DNA from: Mycobacteriaceae bacterium
GTDB lineage: Bacteria > Actinomycetota > Actinomycetes > Mycobacteriales > Mycobacteriaceae
NCBI GenBank assembly: GCA_019242135.1
Contig: JAFAWC010000349.1
Coordinates: 1-9,731, forward strand
Reading direction: 5' to 3'
Length of the DNA: 9,731 nucleotides
In this document: positions 1 through 6,798 of the stretch, one piece after another
Numbering within the stretch: position 1 is the first letter of the stretch
Layout of the letters: every line of letters starts with the position of its first letter
The notes under the pieces: generated by a model
The model's database searches: none
What the model was told of the DNA's origin: nothing
The model's input: the letters and a program-made list of their open reading frames with translations, nothing else
Program-made: the position numbers and the translations under genes

Positions 1-279
1 GACGACGTAGACCACCCGGCATGGTGCCCGCACGGGCCCCAGCGCAACCACCGCCACCGAACCGACCGCCGCCGCGGCGGTGCTCGGTGTCACATGCGCG
101 CCGGCGCCGCGCAGCATGCCCCACCGCATCACCCGCTCGGCGGCTTCATCGAAACGCGCGCGTCCCGTCCCGATGCGCGCCGAGGCGTGCACATGACGGT
201 AGCCGTCCGGCAGCCCGCCGGCGGTGGCGCCAACGGCGGGGTAGGTGAACGGTTTGTCGGCAAGCCGGGCCAGATCCAT
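1..279 (-). CDS. DUF1990 (UPF0548-like) protein, N-terminal part, cut by the window edge
   Basis: Reading leftward from an ATG at 277-279 gives 93 residues with no stop up to the window edge, so the C-terminus is missing. The start reads MDLARLADKPFTYPAVGAT and is followed by GLPDGYRHVHASARIGTGRARFD and later APCRVVYVV. This succession (LTYPEVGAT-like start, GYRHL.....IG.G...F, then a CRVVYVV strand) is the pattern I recognise from DUF1990 proteins, which are common in actinobacteria and have no established biochemical role. An in-frame ATG five codons upstream (292-294) is an alternative start. I prefer 279 because family members usually begin just before the LxxxPxTYP motif, and neither start has a good Shine-Dalgarno sequence. 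The gene is divergent from the aldo/keto reductase, with about 80 bases between the starts. The assignment is by motif memory, not by a search. Confidence 0.8.
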   Translation of the reverse strand, partial: MDLARLADKPFTYPAVGATAGGLPDGYRHVHASARIGTGRARFDEAAERVMRWGMLRGAGAHVTPSTAAAAVGSVAVVALGPVRAPCRVVYVV

Positions 280-346
280 CGTCGGTACCACCATGAACTC
301 GGTGCTGGATGCGTTTCGGACATCATGTAATACCCGCGGCGCGGCG

Positions 347-352
347 TACGGT
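347..352 (+). promoter_or_regulatory. Candidate -10 element for a leaderless aldo/keto reductase transcript
   Basis: TACGGT fits the mycobacterial -10 pattern TANNNT. It ends six bases before the ATG at 359, so transcription would begin at or next to the start codon. The ATG has no Shine-Dalgarno sequence (preceding bases are gtcgaaaa), which agrees with leaderless translation, common in mycobacteria. No convincing -35 is visible at the expected distance. A second, poorer candidate is TAATAC at 328-333. Confidence 0.35.
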
Positions 353-358
353 CGAAAA

Positions 359-1231
359 ATGACCACACACGCTGTCGCACAGGCCGCCGGCACCGTCACC
401 CTCGGCGGCGATCTGACCGTCAACCGTCTCGGGTTCGGCGCGATGCGTCTCACCGGCAAGGGTGTCTGGGGTCCACCCGACGATCACGACGAGTGCATTC
501 GGGTGCTGCGCCGCGCCGTCGAGCTCGGCGTGACCTTCATCGACACCGCCGACTCGTACGGCCCCTACGTCTGCGAAGACCTCATCCGGGAAGCACTGCA
601 CCCTTACCCCGACGATCTGGTCATCGCCACCAAGGCCGGTCTGCTGCGCATCGGGCCGGACAGCTGGGACCCGATGGGTTTTCCGGCGTATCTGCGCCAG
701 GAGTGCGAGATGAGCCTGCGCCGACTCGCTGTCGACCGCATCGACCTGTTCCAGCTGCACCGCATCGACAAAAAGTTTCCGGCCGAGGACCAGCTCGGCG
801 AGCTCGCGGCGCTGCAGCAGGAGGGCAAGATCCGCCACATCGGGCTCTCCGAAGTCACCGTGGACCAGCTGCAAGCCGCCCAGAGAGTGGTGCCGATCGT
901 TACCGTGCAAAACATGTACAACCTGTCGGTGCGCACCGCCGAAGACGTCGTGGGAGCGTGCGAAGCCCACAACATCGGATTCATCCCGTGGTTCCCGCTG
1001 GCGGCCGGACCGCTGGCGGCCACCGACGGCCCGCTGCAGCGCATCGCCGCCGGTCACGGCGCCACCCCGGCGCAGCTGGCGTTGGCATGGCTGCTCAAGC
1101 GCTCGCCCGTGATGCTGCCGATCCCCGGCACCTCGAAGGTGGCGCATCTGGAGGAGAACGTAGCGGCCGCCGAAATCAGGCTCGGCGACGAGGAATTCGA
1201 GGAGTTGAGCAGCGCCGGTGCGGCGGGCTGA
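359..1231 (+). CDS. Aldo/keto reductase family oxidoreductase
   Basis: A 290-residue protein with the single-domain TIM-barrel layout of the aldo/keto reductase superfamily, whose members reduce carbonyls with NADPH. The catalytic tetrad is readable: Asp62 and Tyr67 in FIDTADSYG, Lys92 in IATKAGL and His134 in LFQLHRID. The family's cofactor-side motifs follow: GKIRHIGLSE (156-165), VQNMYN (183-188) and the C-terminal PIPGTSK (254-260), which contacts the NADPH phosphate. Length is normal for the bacterial 'YeaE/general stress' type of AKR. The frame is open further upstream to an ATG at 245, but that start would overlap the divergent DUF1990 gene, and homology only begins after 359. The substrate cannot be told from sequence. 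It is the first gene of a probable cluster with the CMD-like and thioesterase-like genes, 57 bases before the former. Confidence 0.93.
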   Translation: MTTHAVAQAAGTVTLGGDLTVNRLGFGAMRLTGKGVWGPPDDHDECIRVLRRAVELGVTFIDTADSYGPYVCEDLIREALHPYPDDLVIATKAGLLRIGPDSWDPMGFPAYLRQECEMSLRRLAVDRIDLFQLHRIDKKFPAEDQLGELAALQQEGKIRHIGLSEVTVDQLQAAQRVVPIVTVQNMYNLSVRTAEDVVGACEAHNIGFIPWFPLAAGPLAATDGPLQRIAAGHGATPAQLALAWLLKRSPVMLPIPGTSKVAHLEENVAAAEIRLGDEEFEELSSAGAAG

Positions 1232-1259
1232 GGCGACGACGGGCGGGGAAGGAGACGAG

Positions 1260-1292
1260 GTGGCTGCGGTGCACGGTGTGCTCACGCCATGA
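1260..1292 (+). CDS. Possible 10-codon leader mini-ORF upstream of the CMD-like gene
   Basis: GTG at 1260 opens a ten-codon reading frame (MAAVHGVLTP) whose TGA at 1290-1292 overlaps the ATG at 1289 of the next gene by four bases. A strong ribosome binding site, AAGGAG at 1249-1254, lies five bases upstream of this GTG, while the downstream ATG has no Shine-Dalgarno sequence of its own and no alternative start in its frame after the reductase stop. The arrangement would deliver ribosomes to the CMD-like start by termination-reinitiation. Too short for coding statistics, so translation is inference from the signals. The alternative is that the purine-rich stretch is incidental. Confidence 0.3.
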   Translation: MAAVHGVLTP

Positions 1293-1882
1293 CCCGACCG
1301 CGCGTTGCCCGCTTACCGGTCGCGGAGGCCAAGGCCGCCGCCGACGAAGCCGGCGTGCCCAACTACATGGCCGAGCTGTCCATCTTCCAGGTGCTGCTGA
1401 ACCATCCCACCCTGGCGCGTGCCCTCAACGACCTGCTGGCCACGATGCTGTGGCACGGCAGGCTGGACACGCGGCTGCGTGAGCTGGCGATCATGCGCAT
1501 CGGATGGCTCACGGCATCCGACTACGAGTGGACTCAACACTGGCGGGTCGCCCTGGGGCTCGGCGTGTCACCCGAAGATCTCGTGGGTGTCCGGGACTGG
1601 CAGGCGCACAGCGGTTTCGGGCCGGCCGAACGCGCGGTGCTATCGGCCACCGATGACGTCGTGCGCGACGGCGTGGTCAGTGCCGAGAGCTGGACGGCCT
1701 GCGAGGGTGAACTCGGCCCGGACCCCGCGGTGCTGATCGAAATGGTCACTGCGATCGGGGCATGGCGAATGATCGCGGCGATTCTGCACAGCCTCGGGGT
1801 GCCGCTGGAAGACGGCGTCGACAGCTGGCCACCGGACGGCCGCTCGCCGACTCAGACGATGCCTACCGACCGCCTCACGTAG
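1289..1882 (+). CDS. Carboxymuconolactone decarboxylase (CMD)/AhpD-like family protein lacking the cysteine pair
   Basis: A 197-residue all-helical protein. The family core is recognisable: FQVLLNHPTLARAL (33-46), RLRELAIMRIGWLT (62-75), DYEWTQHW (78-85) and the C-terminal VTAIGAWRMIAAILHSLGV helix (153-171). In true AhpD/CMD peroxidases the segment after the LAI.R..... helix carries a CxxC pair. Here it reads LTASDYEWTQHW, and the only cysteine in the protein is Cys138, far from that site, so a thiol peroxidase mechanism is unlikely. Actinobacterial CMD-like proteins with (T/S)xSxYEWxQH instead are familiar, and their function is unproven. The gene lies 57 bases after the reductase and 9 bases before the thioesterase-like gene, so co-transcription is likely. 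The ATG has no ribosome binding site, and a mini-ORF ending on it may provide coupling. Confidence 0.85.
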   Translation: MTRPRVARLPVAEAKAAADEAGVPNYMAELSIFQVLLNHPTLARALNDLLATMLWHGRLDTRLRELAIMRIGWLTASDYEWTQHWRVALGLGVSPEDLVGVRDWQAHSGFGPAERAVLSATDDVVRDGVVSAESWTACEGELGPDPAVLIEMVTAIGAWRMIAAILHSLGVPLEDGVDSWPPDGRSPTQTMPTDRLT

Positions 1883-1891
1883 CGTGACCGC

Positions 1892-2515
1892 GTGGCCACT
1901 GGAGTCGAGGAGCATCGCGGCGGCGGGTTCAACCCACCCGAACCGACCACCAAGGGTGGCCCGGACTACGGCCGGTTCGTCGAGGCCGTCCGCTCGCTGC
2001 AGGATCACGCCCGGGCTGTCGACGCCCCGGACGAGGTGATCACACGCGCCGCGACCCTGGTCGAGGGCATCAACGACCTGCTGGCGCCGTACTGGACCGA
2101 CGAATGGACCTCCCCCTCGGGGCGGCGGATGGACCTGCCGAACCGCGGCAACGTGTTGCAGATCCCCACGCTGCTCGAGAAGACCGACGACGGTCGCGTG
2201 CGAGGCACCGCGCGGTTCAGGCGATTCCATCTGGGCCGCAACGGCGCTGCCCACGGGGGGTCGATCGGGATGCTGTTCGACTCGCTGCTGGGCTACACCG
2301 CGGCGAAGCTCACCCGAAGCCCCTACCAGCGCACCGCGTTTCTGCACATCGACTACCGCAAGATCGTGCCGGTGGAAAAGGAGCTGCAGGTCGACGCCTT
2401 CCTCGAGCGCACCGACGGTCGCAAGATGTTCGTCGCGGGTCGACTGAGAGACGGCGAGACGGTGCTCGCCGAGGGTGAGGCGCTGTTCGTGCGGCTGCGT
2501 CCCGGCCAGCCGTGA
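1892..2515 (+). CDS. Hotdog-fold (PaaI/4HBT-like) thioesterase family protein
   Basis: A 207-residue protein starting at GTG, 9 bases after the CMD-like stop. The C-terminal half holds the hotdog domain. RFHLGRNGAAHGGSIGMLFDSLLGYTA (111-137) matches the G..G..HGG.i..l.D...G active-site helix of PaaI-type acyl-CoA thioesterases, with His121-Gly-Gly and Asp130 as likely key residues. The following strands TAFLHIDYRKIVP (148-160), ELQVDAFLERTDGRKMFVAGRL (164-185) and LAEGEALFVRL (192-202) are typical of the fold. The first ~95 residues are an extra segment (helical 27-65, then a DLPNRGNVLQ stretch) that shortened PaaI proteins lack. The likely reaction is hydrolysis of an acyl-CoA thioester, substrate unknown. 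There is no clear Shine-Dalgarno sequence, suggesting translational coupling to the gene before it. Confidence 0.85.
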   Translation: MATGVEEHRGGGFNPPEPTTKGGPDYGRFVEAVRSLQDHARAVDAPDEVITRAATLVEGINDLLAPYWTDEWTSPSGRRMDLPNRGNVLQIPTLLEKTDDGRVRGTARFRRFHLGRNGAAHGGSIGMLFDSLLGYTAAKLTRSPYQRTAFLHIDYRKIVPVEKELQVDAFLERTDGRKMFVAGRLRDGETVLAEGEALFVRLRPGQP

Positions 2516-2554
2516 ACGCGAAGCTGGGCGTGCGGCGATGACCGGGCGCACGGA

Positions 2555-2560
2555 TAGCAT
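2555..2560 (+). promoter_or_regulatory. Candidate -10 element of the thrS-PIM operon promoter
   Basis: The 85-base gap between the thioesterase-like stop and the thrS start contains TAGCAT, a match to TANNNT, placing a transcription start near 2567 and giving a leader of about 34 bases. No good -35 hexamer is seen 16-18 bases upstream. The leader is too short for a T-box or other riboswitch. Assignment rests on position and the -10 match only. Confidence 0.35.
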
Positions 2561-2588
2561 GGTGCGCGATTGAGCCGATCAGACCGTT

Positions 2589-2592
2589 GGAG
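2589..2592 (+). promoter_or_regulatory. Ribosome binding site of thrS
   Basis: GGAG lies eight bases upstream of the ATG at 2601 and supports that codon as the thrS start. Confidence 0.6.
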
Positions 2593-2600
2593 ATGTCGCG

Positions 2601-4655
2601 ATGACCGCCGCCAGTGCCGCCCGTCCCGCAGCCCCGATTCGGGTGCCTGCCGGGACAACCGCGAGCGCCGCCGTCCGCGACGCCGGACTTCCCGGCCGGG
2701 GCGAGCCGAACGCGATCGTCGTGGTGCGCGACGCCGACGGCCGCCTGCGGGACCTGAGCTGGACGCCGGGCACCGACGCCGAAGTCCTGCCCGTCGGAGC
2801 TGACACCGAAGACGGCCGCAGCGTCATTCGTCACTCGGCGGCCCATGTGCTCGCCCAGGCCGTGCAGGACATGTTTCCCGATGCCAAGCTGGGCATCGGG
2901 CCACCAATCACCGACGGCTTCTACTACGACTTCGACGTGGCCGAGGCGTTCACCCCGGAGGATCTGGACGCGCTGGAGAAGCGGATGCGCCAGATCGTCA
3001 AGGAAGGCCAGCTGTTCTCCCGCCGGGTCTACGAGTCCACGGATCAGGCCCGCCAGGAGCTGGTGAACGAGCCCTACAAGCTCGAACTCGTCGACGACAA
3101 GTCCGGCGACCCCGAGGTGATGGAAGTCGGCGGCGACGAGCTGACGGCATACGACAATCTCAATCCCCGCACGCGCGAACGGGTGTGGGGTGATCTGTGC
3201 CGCGGCCCGCACATCCCGACCACCCGGTACATTCCGGCGTTCAAGCTCACCCGCAGCTCGGCGGCCTACTGGCGCGGCAACCAGGACAATGCGAGCCTGC
3301 AGCGGATCTACGGCACGGCATGGGAGTCGCAGGAGGCGCTGGAGCGCCATCTGCACCTGATCGAGGAGGCGCAACGGCGCGACCATCGCAAGCTGGGCAC
3401 CGAACTGGATTTGTTCAGCTTCCCCGACGAGATCGGTTCGGGGCTGGCGGTTTTCCACCCCAAGGGGGGCGTTGTCCGCAGGGAACTCGAGGAGTACTCG
3501 CGGCGCAAGCACATCGAGGCCGGCTACGAGTTCGTCAGCACGCCGCACATCACCAAGGCGCAGCTGTTCCACACGTCGGGACACCTGGACTGGTACGCCG
3601 ACGGGATGTTCCCGCCGATGCACCTCGATGCCGAGTACGACGAGCACGGCGCCGTGCGCAAGCCCGGCCAGGACTACTACCTCAAACCGATGAACTGCCC
3701 GATGCACTGCCTGATCTACCGGTCCCGCGGGCGCTCGTATCGCGAACTTCCGTTGCGGCTCTTCGAGTTCGGCACGGTGTACCGCTACGAGAAGTCCGGC
3801 GTGGTCCACGGTCTCACCCGGGCCCGCGGCTTCACGATGGACGACTCACACATCTACACCACCCGCGAACAGATGCGCGACGAGCTGGCCTCGCTGCTGC
3901 GGTTCGTGCTCGACCTGCTCGGCGACTACGGGCTCGAGGACTTCTACCTGGAGCTGTCCACCAAGGACCCGGACAAGTTCGTCGGCTCCGCGGAGGTCTG
4001 GGACGAGGCGACAAGCACCCTGGCCGAGGTGGCCGCCGGGTCCGGGCTGGAGCTGGTGCCCGACCCGGGCGGGGCGGCGTTCTACGGCCCGAAGATCTCG
4101 GTGCAGGCCCGCGATGCGCTGGGCCGTAGCTGGCAGATGTCAACGATCCAGCTGGATTTCAACTTTCCCGAACGCTTCGAGCTGGAATACACCGCCGCCG
4201 ACGGCACCCGGCAGCGGCCGGTGATGATCCACCGCGCGCTGTTCGGCTCGATCGAACGGTTCTTCGGCATCCTCACCGAGCACTACGCGGGCGCGTTCCC
4301 GGCCTGGCTTTCCCCGGTGCAGGCGGTCGGGATCCCGATCGCCGACGAGCACGTGCCGTACCTGGAAGGCATTGCCGCCGAGCTGACATCGCGCGGTGTG
4401 CGGGTGCAGGTGGACACCAGCGACGACCGGATGGCCAAGAAGATCGTGCACCACACCAACCAGAAGGTGCCCTTCTTGCTGCTGGCCGGGGACCGCGACG
4501 TGGACGCCGGGGCGGTCAGTTTCCGGTTCCGCGACCGCAGCCAGCTCAACGGTGTTCCCCGTGCGGATGCGGTCGAGGCGATCACCGAGTGGGTCGGCGC
4601 GCGGGAAAACGCTTCGCCGACCGCGGATCTGGTCAAACCCGGCGGCGCGCGGTGA
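2601..4655 (+). CDS. thrS: Threonyl-tRNA synthetase (ThrRS)
   Basis: A full-length, 684-residue class II aminoacyl-tRNA synthetase that charges tRNA-Thr in the cytoplasm. Domain order is canonical. A TGS domain lies at about 11-68. The editing (SAD) domain has HSAAH at 78-82 and CRGPH at 200-204, giving His78, His82, Cys200 and His204 as the editing-site set. The class II catalytic core spans about 265-565 and the anticodon-binding domain about 570-670. The catalytic zinc ligands are Cys366 in KPMNCPMHC, His417 in MDDSHIY and His544 in [10 protein letters not shown]. Motif 2 is [22 protein letters not shown] (390-411) and motif 3 ends in the [10 protein letters not shown] stretch (549-558). 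It closely resembles mycobacterial ThrRS as I remember it. The start has GGAG eight bases upstream. It is the first gene of the operon, and its TGA overlaps the GTG of the HIT gene. Confidence 0.98.
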   Translation: MTAASAARPAAPIRVPAGTTASAAVRDAGLPGRGEPNAIVVVRDADGRLRDLSWTPGTDAEVLPVGADTEDGRSVIRHSAAHVLAQAVQDMFPDAKLGIGPPITDGFYYDFDVAEAFTPEDLDALEKRMRQIVKEGQLFSRRVYESTDQARQELVNEPYKLELVDDKSGDPEVMEVGGDELTAYDNLNPRTRERVWGDLCRGPHIPTTRYIPAFKLTRSSAAYWRGNQDNASLQRIYGTAWESQEALERHLHLIEEAQRRDHRKLGTELDLFSFPDEIGSGLAVFHPKGGVVRRELEEYSRRKHIEAGYEFVSTPHITKAQLFHTSGHLDWYADGMFPPMHLDAEYDEHGAVRKPGQDYYLKPMNCPMHCLIYRSRGRSYRELPLRLFEFGTVYRYEKSGVVHGLTRARGFTMDDSHIYTTREQMRDELASLLRFVLDLLGDYGLEDFYLELSTKDPDKFVGSAEVWDEATSTLAEVAAGSGLELVPDPGGAAFYGPKISVQARDALGRSWQMSTIQLDFNFPERFELEYTAADGTRQRPVMIHRALFGSIERFFGILTEHYAGAFPAWLSPVQAVGIPIADEHVPYLEGIAAELTSRGVRVQVDTSDDRMAKKIVHHTNQKVPFLLLAGDRDVDAGAVSFRFRDRSQLNGVPRADAVEAITEWVGARENASPTADLVKPGGAR

Positions 4656-5206
4656 CCCGCCGCGATGAGCCGCTCGTCGATCGTGGCGTGGGCGACCCTG
4701 ACCATCTGCAGCGACTGTGGACCCCGTACCGGATGACCTACATCGCCGAGGCGCCGGTCAAACGCGACGACGCCACCCCCGAGCAGCCGTTCAGCGACAT
4801 CCCCACGCTGACCGACGAAGAGGGACTCGTGGTGGCCCGCGGCGAGCAGGTGTACGTGGTGCTCAACCTGTACCCGTACAACCCCGGGCACCTCATGGTG
4901 GTGCCCTACCGCCGGGTGTCAGAACTGGAGGACCTCGACGACGTCGAAAGCGCCGAGCTGATGGCCTTCACCCAGAAGGCAATTCGGGTGATCAAGGCGG
5001 TGTCGCGGCCGATGGGGTTCAACGTGGGTCTGAACCTGGGCAAAGTGTCGGGCGGGTCGCTGGCCGAACACCTGCACATGCACGTCGTGCCGCGCTGGGT
5101 CGGCGACGCCAACTTCATCACGATCATCGGCGGAACGAAGATGATTCCGCAGCTGCTGCGAGAGACCCGCCAGTTGCTGGCCACCGAATGGGCGAAACAG
5201 CCGTGA
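4652..5206 (+). CDS. HIT-family hydrolase/phosphorylase, probable Ap4A phosphorylase (Rv2613c-like)
   Basis: A 184-residue histidine-triad protein. The HIT motif is [11 protein letters not shown] at 139-149, i.e. His140-x-His142-x-His144, with His142 expected to be the nucleophile that forms the nucleotidyl-enzyme intermediate. The nucleotide-binding half shows [17 protein letters not shown] (71-87) and [19 protein letters not shown] (122-140). The M. tuberculosis neighbour at this position, Rv2613c, has been described as an Ap4A phosphorylase, and the sequences agree almost throughout as I recall them, so the same activity is likely. I chose the GTG at 4652, which forms a GTGA overlap with the thrS stop. 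An in-frame ATG at 4589 would lie deep inside thrS. There is no Shine-Dalgarno sequence, consistent with coupling to thrS. Confidence 0.92.
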   Translation: MTRRDEPLVDRGVGDPDHLQRLWTPYRMTYIAEAPVKRDDATPEQPFSDIPTLTDEEGLVVARGEQVYVVLNLYPYNPGHLMVVPYRRVSELEDLDDVESAELMAFTQKAIRVIKAVSRPMGFNVGLNLGKVSGGSLAEHLHMHVVPRWVGDANFITIIGGTKMIPQLLRETRQLLATEWAKQP

Positions 5207-5859
5207 GCAACTTCTACCTCATGACGCGCGCGGCGTACGAGAAGCTCAGTACGCCGGTGGCCAGGGCCGCGCTGCGGGCGGGACTGACCCCCGACAGCGT
5301 GACAATCATCGGCACCGCCGCCTCGGTGATCGGCGCGCTGACCCTGTTCCCGACCGGGCAGCTGTTCGCGGGCGCCATGGTGGTCTGGTTCTTCGTGCTC
5401 GCCGACATGCTCGACGGGGCGATGGCCCGGGTCCGTGGCGGCGGCACCCGGTTCGGTGCGGTGCTCGACGCCACCTGCGACCGCATCGGGGACGGCGCGG
5501 TGTTCTGCGGACTGCTGTGGTGGGCGGCGTTTGGCCTCAAGAGCCCGTCGCTGGTGGTGGCCATCCTGATCTGCCTGGTGACATCGCAGGTGATCTCATA
5601 CATCAAGGCGCGTGCCGAGGCCAGTGGCCTGCGCGGCGACGGCGGACTGATCGAGCGGCCCGAGCGGCTGATCATCGTGCTGGTCGGGGCCGGGCTCTCG
5701 GATCTGCCGTTTTACCCGCTGCCCTGGCTGCTGCCGATTGCGTTGTGGGCGCTGGCGGCGGCCAGCCTGATCACCATCGCGCAGCGGCTGCACACGGTCC
5801 GCACCTCACCGGGCGCGACCGAGAAGGTCGAGAACCATCCGGAGAACAGCCAGCCGTGA
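5203..5859 (+). CDS. pgsA: Phosphatidylinositol phosphate synthase (CDP-alcohol phosphatidyltransferase)
   Basis: A 218-residue integral membrane enzyme. The CDP-alcohol phosphotransferase signature is intact: DMLDGAMARVRGGGTRFGAV followed by LDATCD, giving Asp68, Asp71, Asp89 and Asp93 for metal binding and catalysis. Hydrophobic helices are visible at about 31-50, 54-74, 96-112, 116-135, 155-165 and 172-193. In mycobacteria this gene (pgsA1, Rv2612c) makes phosphatidylinositol phosphate from CDP-diacylglycerol and inositol-1-phosphate, the entry step to phosphatidylinositol, PIMs and lipoarabinomannan. The SYIKARAEASGLRGDGG segment (132-148) and the ERPERL segment (151-156) are shared with that enzyme. 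The GTG at 5203 overlaps the HIT stop (GTGA), and the protein length then equals the mycobacterial enzyme to within a residue or two. Longer upstream readings in this frame are shadow coding of the HIT gene. Confidence 0.96.
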   Translation: MSNFYLMTRAAYEKLSTPVARAALRAGLTPDSVTIIGTAASVIGALTLFPTGQLFAGAMVVWFFVLADMLDGAMARVRGGGTRFGAVLDATCDRIGDGAVFCGLLWWAAFGLKSPSLVVAILICLVTSQVISYIKARAEASGLRGDGGLIERPERLIIVLVGAGLSDLPFYPLPWLLPIALWALAAASLITIAQRLHTVRTSPGATEKVENHPENSQP

Positions 5860-6797
5860 TTACAACTTTCGCTCGGCCCCGGCGAGTCCAGCTGGGCCAG
5901 CAGCTCTCCGACTGGGGATATGCCACCGGCTGGCGCGTGGTACGCGCCATGCCGGATGTGTTGGCGCGAAAGACTTTTGACGCCGGGGCCCGGTATGCCG
6001 CCCTGGGCGGCGGTCCCGAGCAGCTGCGCAAGAACCTGGCCCGGGTGATCGGCGTGCCGCCTGCGCAGGTGCCCGATTCGCTGATGCGGGCGTCGCTGGC
6101 GTCGTACGCGCGGTACTGGCGTGAGGCGTTTCGGCTGCCGTCGATGGACCACAAGAAGCTGGCCGAACGCCTCGATGTCATCACGGAGGGCCAGCACTAC
6201 CTCGAGGAGGCCCTCGACGCAGGCCGGGGGGCGGTATGCGCACTGCCGCACAGCGGAAACTGGGACGTTGCCGGCGTGTGGTTGGTCCACAAACACGGCA
6301 CCTTCACGACAGTCGCGGAGCGGCTGAAACCCGAATCGCTGTACCGTCGCTTCATCGACTACCGGGAGAGCCTCGGCTTCGAGGTGATCCCACTGACCGG
6401 CGCGGAGCGCCCGCCCTACGAGTTGCTCTTGGACCGACTGCGCGCCAACCGCTTCGTCGGTCTGATGGCTGAACGTGACCTTACGCGCACGGGCGTGGAA
6501 GTCGATTTTTTCGGTGAGCCGACGCGCATGCCTGCGGGGCCGGCACGGCTTGCCATCGAATCCGGTGCCGCGTTAATCCCTTTTCACTGCTGGTTCGACA
6601 AGGACGACTGGGGGATGAAATTCCAGAAACCGCTCGACACTTCCTCGGGCGACGTCGGCGCCATCACACAGGCGCTCGCCGACCGCTTCGCCGCGGGCAT
6701 CGCCGCCCACCCCGCCGACTGGCACATGATGCAGCCGCAGTGGATCGCCGACCTTCCCGCCGAGCGCCGGGCCCGGTTGCGGGTAGAGAATTCTTGA
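5856..6797 (+). CDS. patA: Phosphatidylinositol mannoside acyltransferase PatA
   Basis: A 313-residue protein of the LPLAT/HtrB-like acyltransferase family. The HX4D catalytic motif is HSGNWD (His132 to Asp137). A conserved MAERDLTRTGVEVDFFG block (204-220) supplies Glu206, a candidate partner for the catalytic histidine. The block PTRMPAGPARLAIESGAALIP (222-242) and the C-terminal HPADWHMMQPQW (285-296) are also family hallmarks. In mycobacteria PatA (Rv2611c) transfers a palmitoyl group from acyl-CoA to the 6-position of the mannose that PimA attaches to phosphatidylinositol. It acts at the cytosolic face of the plasma membrane. The GTG start overlaps the pgsA stop (GTGA), with GGAG at 5841-5844 eleven bases upstream. 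pimA follows after a single base. The location between pgsA and pimA makes the identity nearly certain. Confidence 0.95.
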   Translation: MITTFARPRRVQLGQQLSDWGYATGWRVVRAMPDVLARKTFDAGARYAALGGGPEQLRKNLARVIGVPPAQVPDSLMRASLASYARYWREAFRLPSMDHKKLAERLDVITEGQHYLEEALDAGRGAVCALPHSGNWDVAGVWLVHKHGTFTTVAERLKPESLYRRFIDYRESLGFEVIPLTGAERPPYELLLDRLRANRFVGLMAERDLTRTGVEVDFFGEPTRMPAGPARLAIESGAALIPFHCWFDKDDWGMKFQKPLDTSSGDVGAITQALADRFAAGIAAHPADWHMMQPQWIADLPAERRARLRVENS

Positions 6798-6798
6798 C

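Noticed and set aside
1..330. Top-strand frames at 21-248 and 94-330
   Set aside because: They are Arg/Pro/Ala-rich shadows of the bottom-strand DUF1990 gene, which has recognisable family motifs.
323..1285. 320-codon bottom-strand frame opposite the aldo/keto reductase
   Set aside because: The top strand carries an intact catalytic tetrad and family motifs. The bottom-strand product is low-complexity shadow sequence.
2516..2600. T-box or other riboswitch before thrS
   Set aside because: The gap is only 85 bases and the likely leader about 34. No T-box sequence or stem series is present.
2310..3809. 499-codon open frame on the bottom strand across the thioesterase-like gene and thrS
   Set aside because: It is antisense to thrS, whose protein is recognisable throughout. 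Long antisense frames are expected in GC-rich DNA, and the translation has no recognisable domain.
4717..5202. In-frame N-terminal extension of PgsA back to an ATG at 4717
   Set aside because: It lies inside the HIT gene in another frame and is rich in Arg, Ala and Gly. The mycobacterial PgsA length fits a start at 5203.
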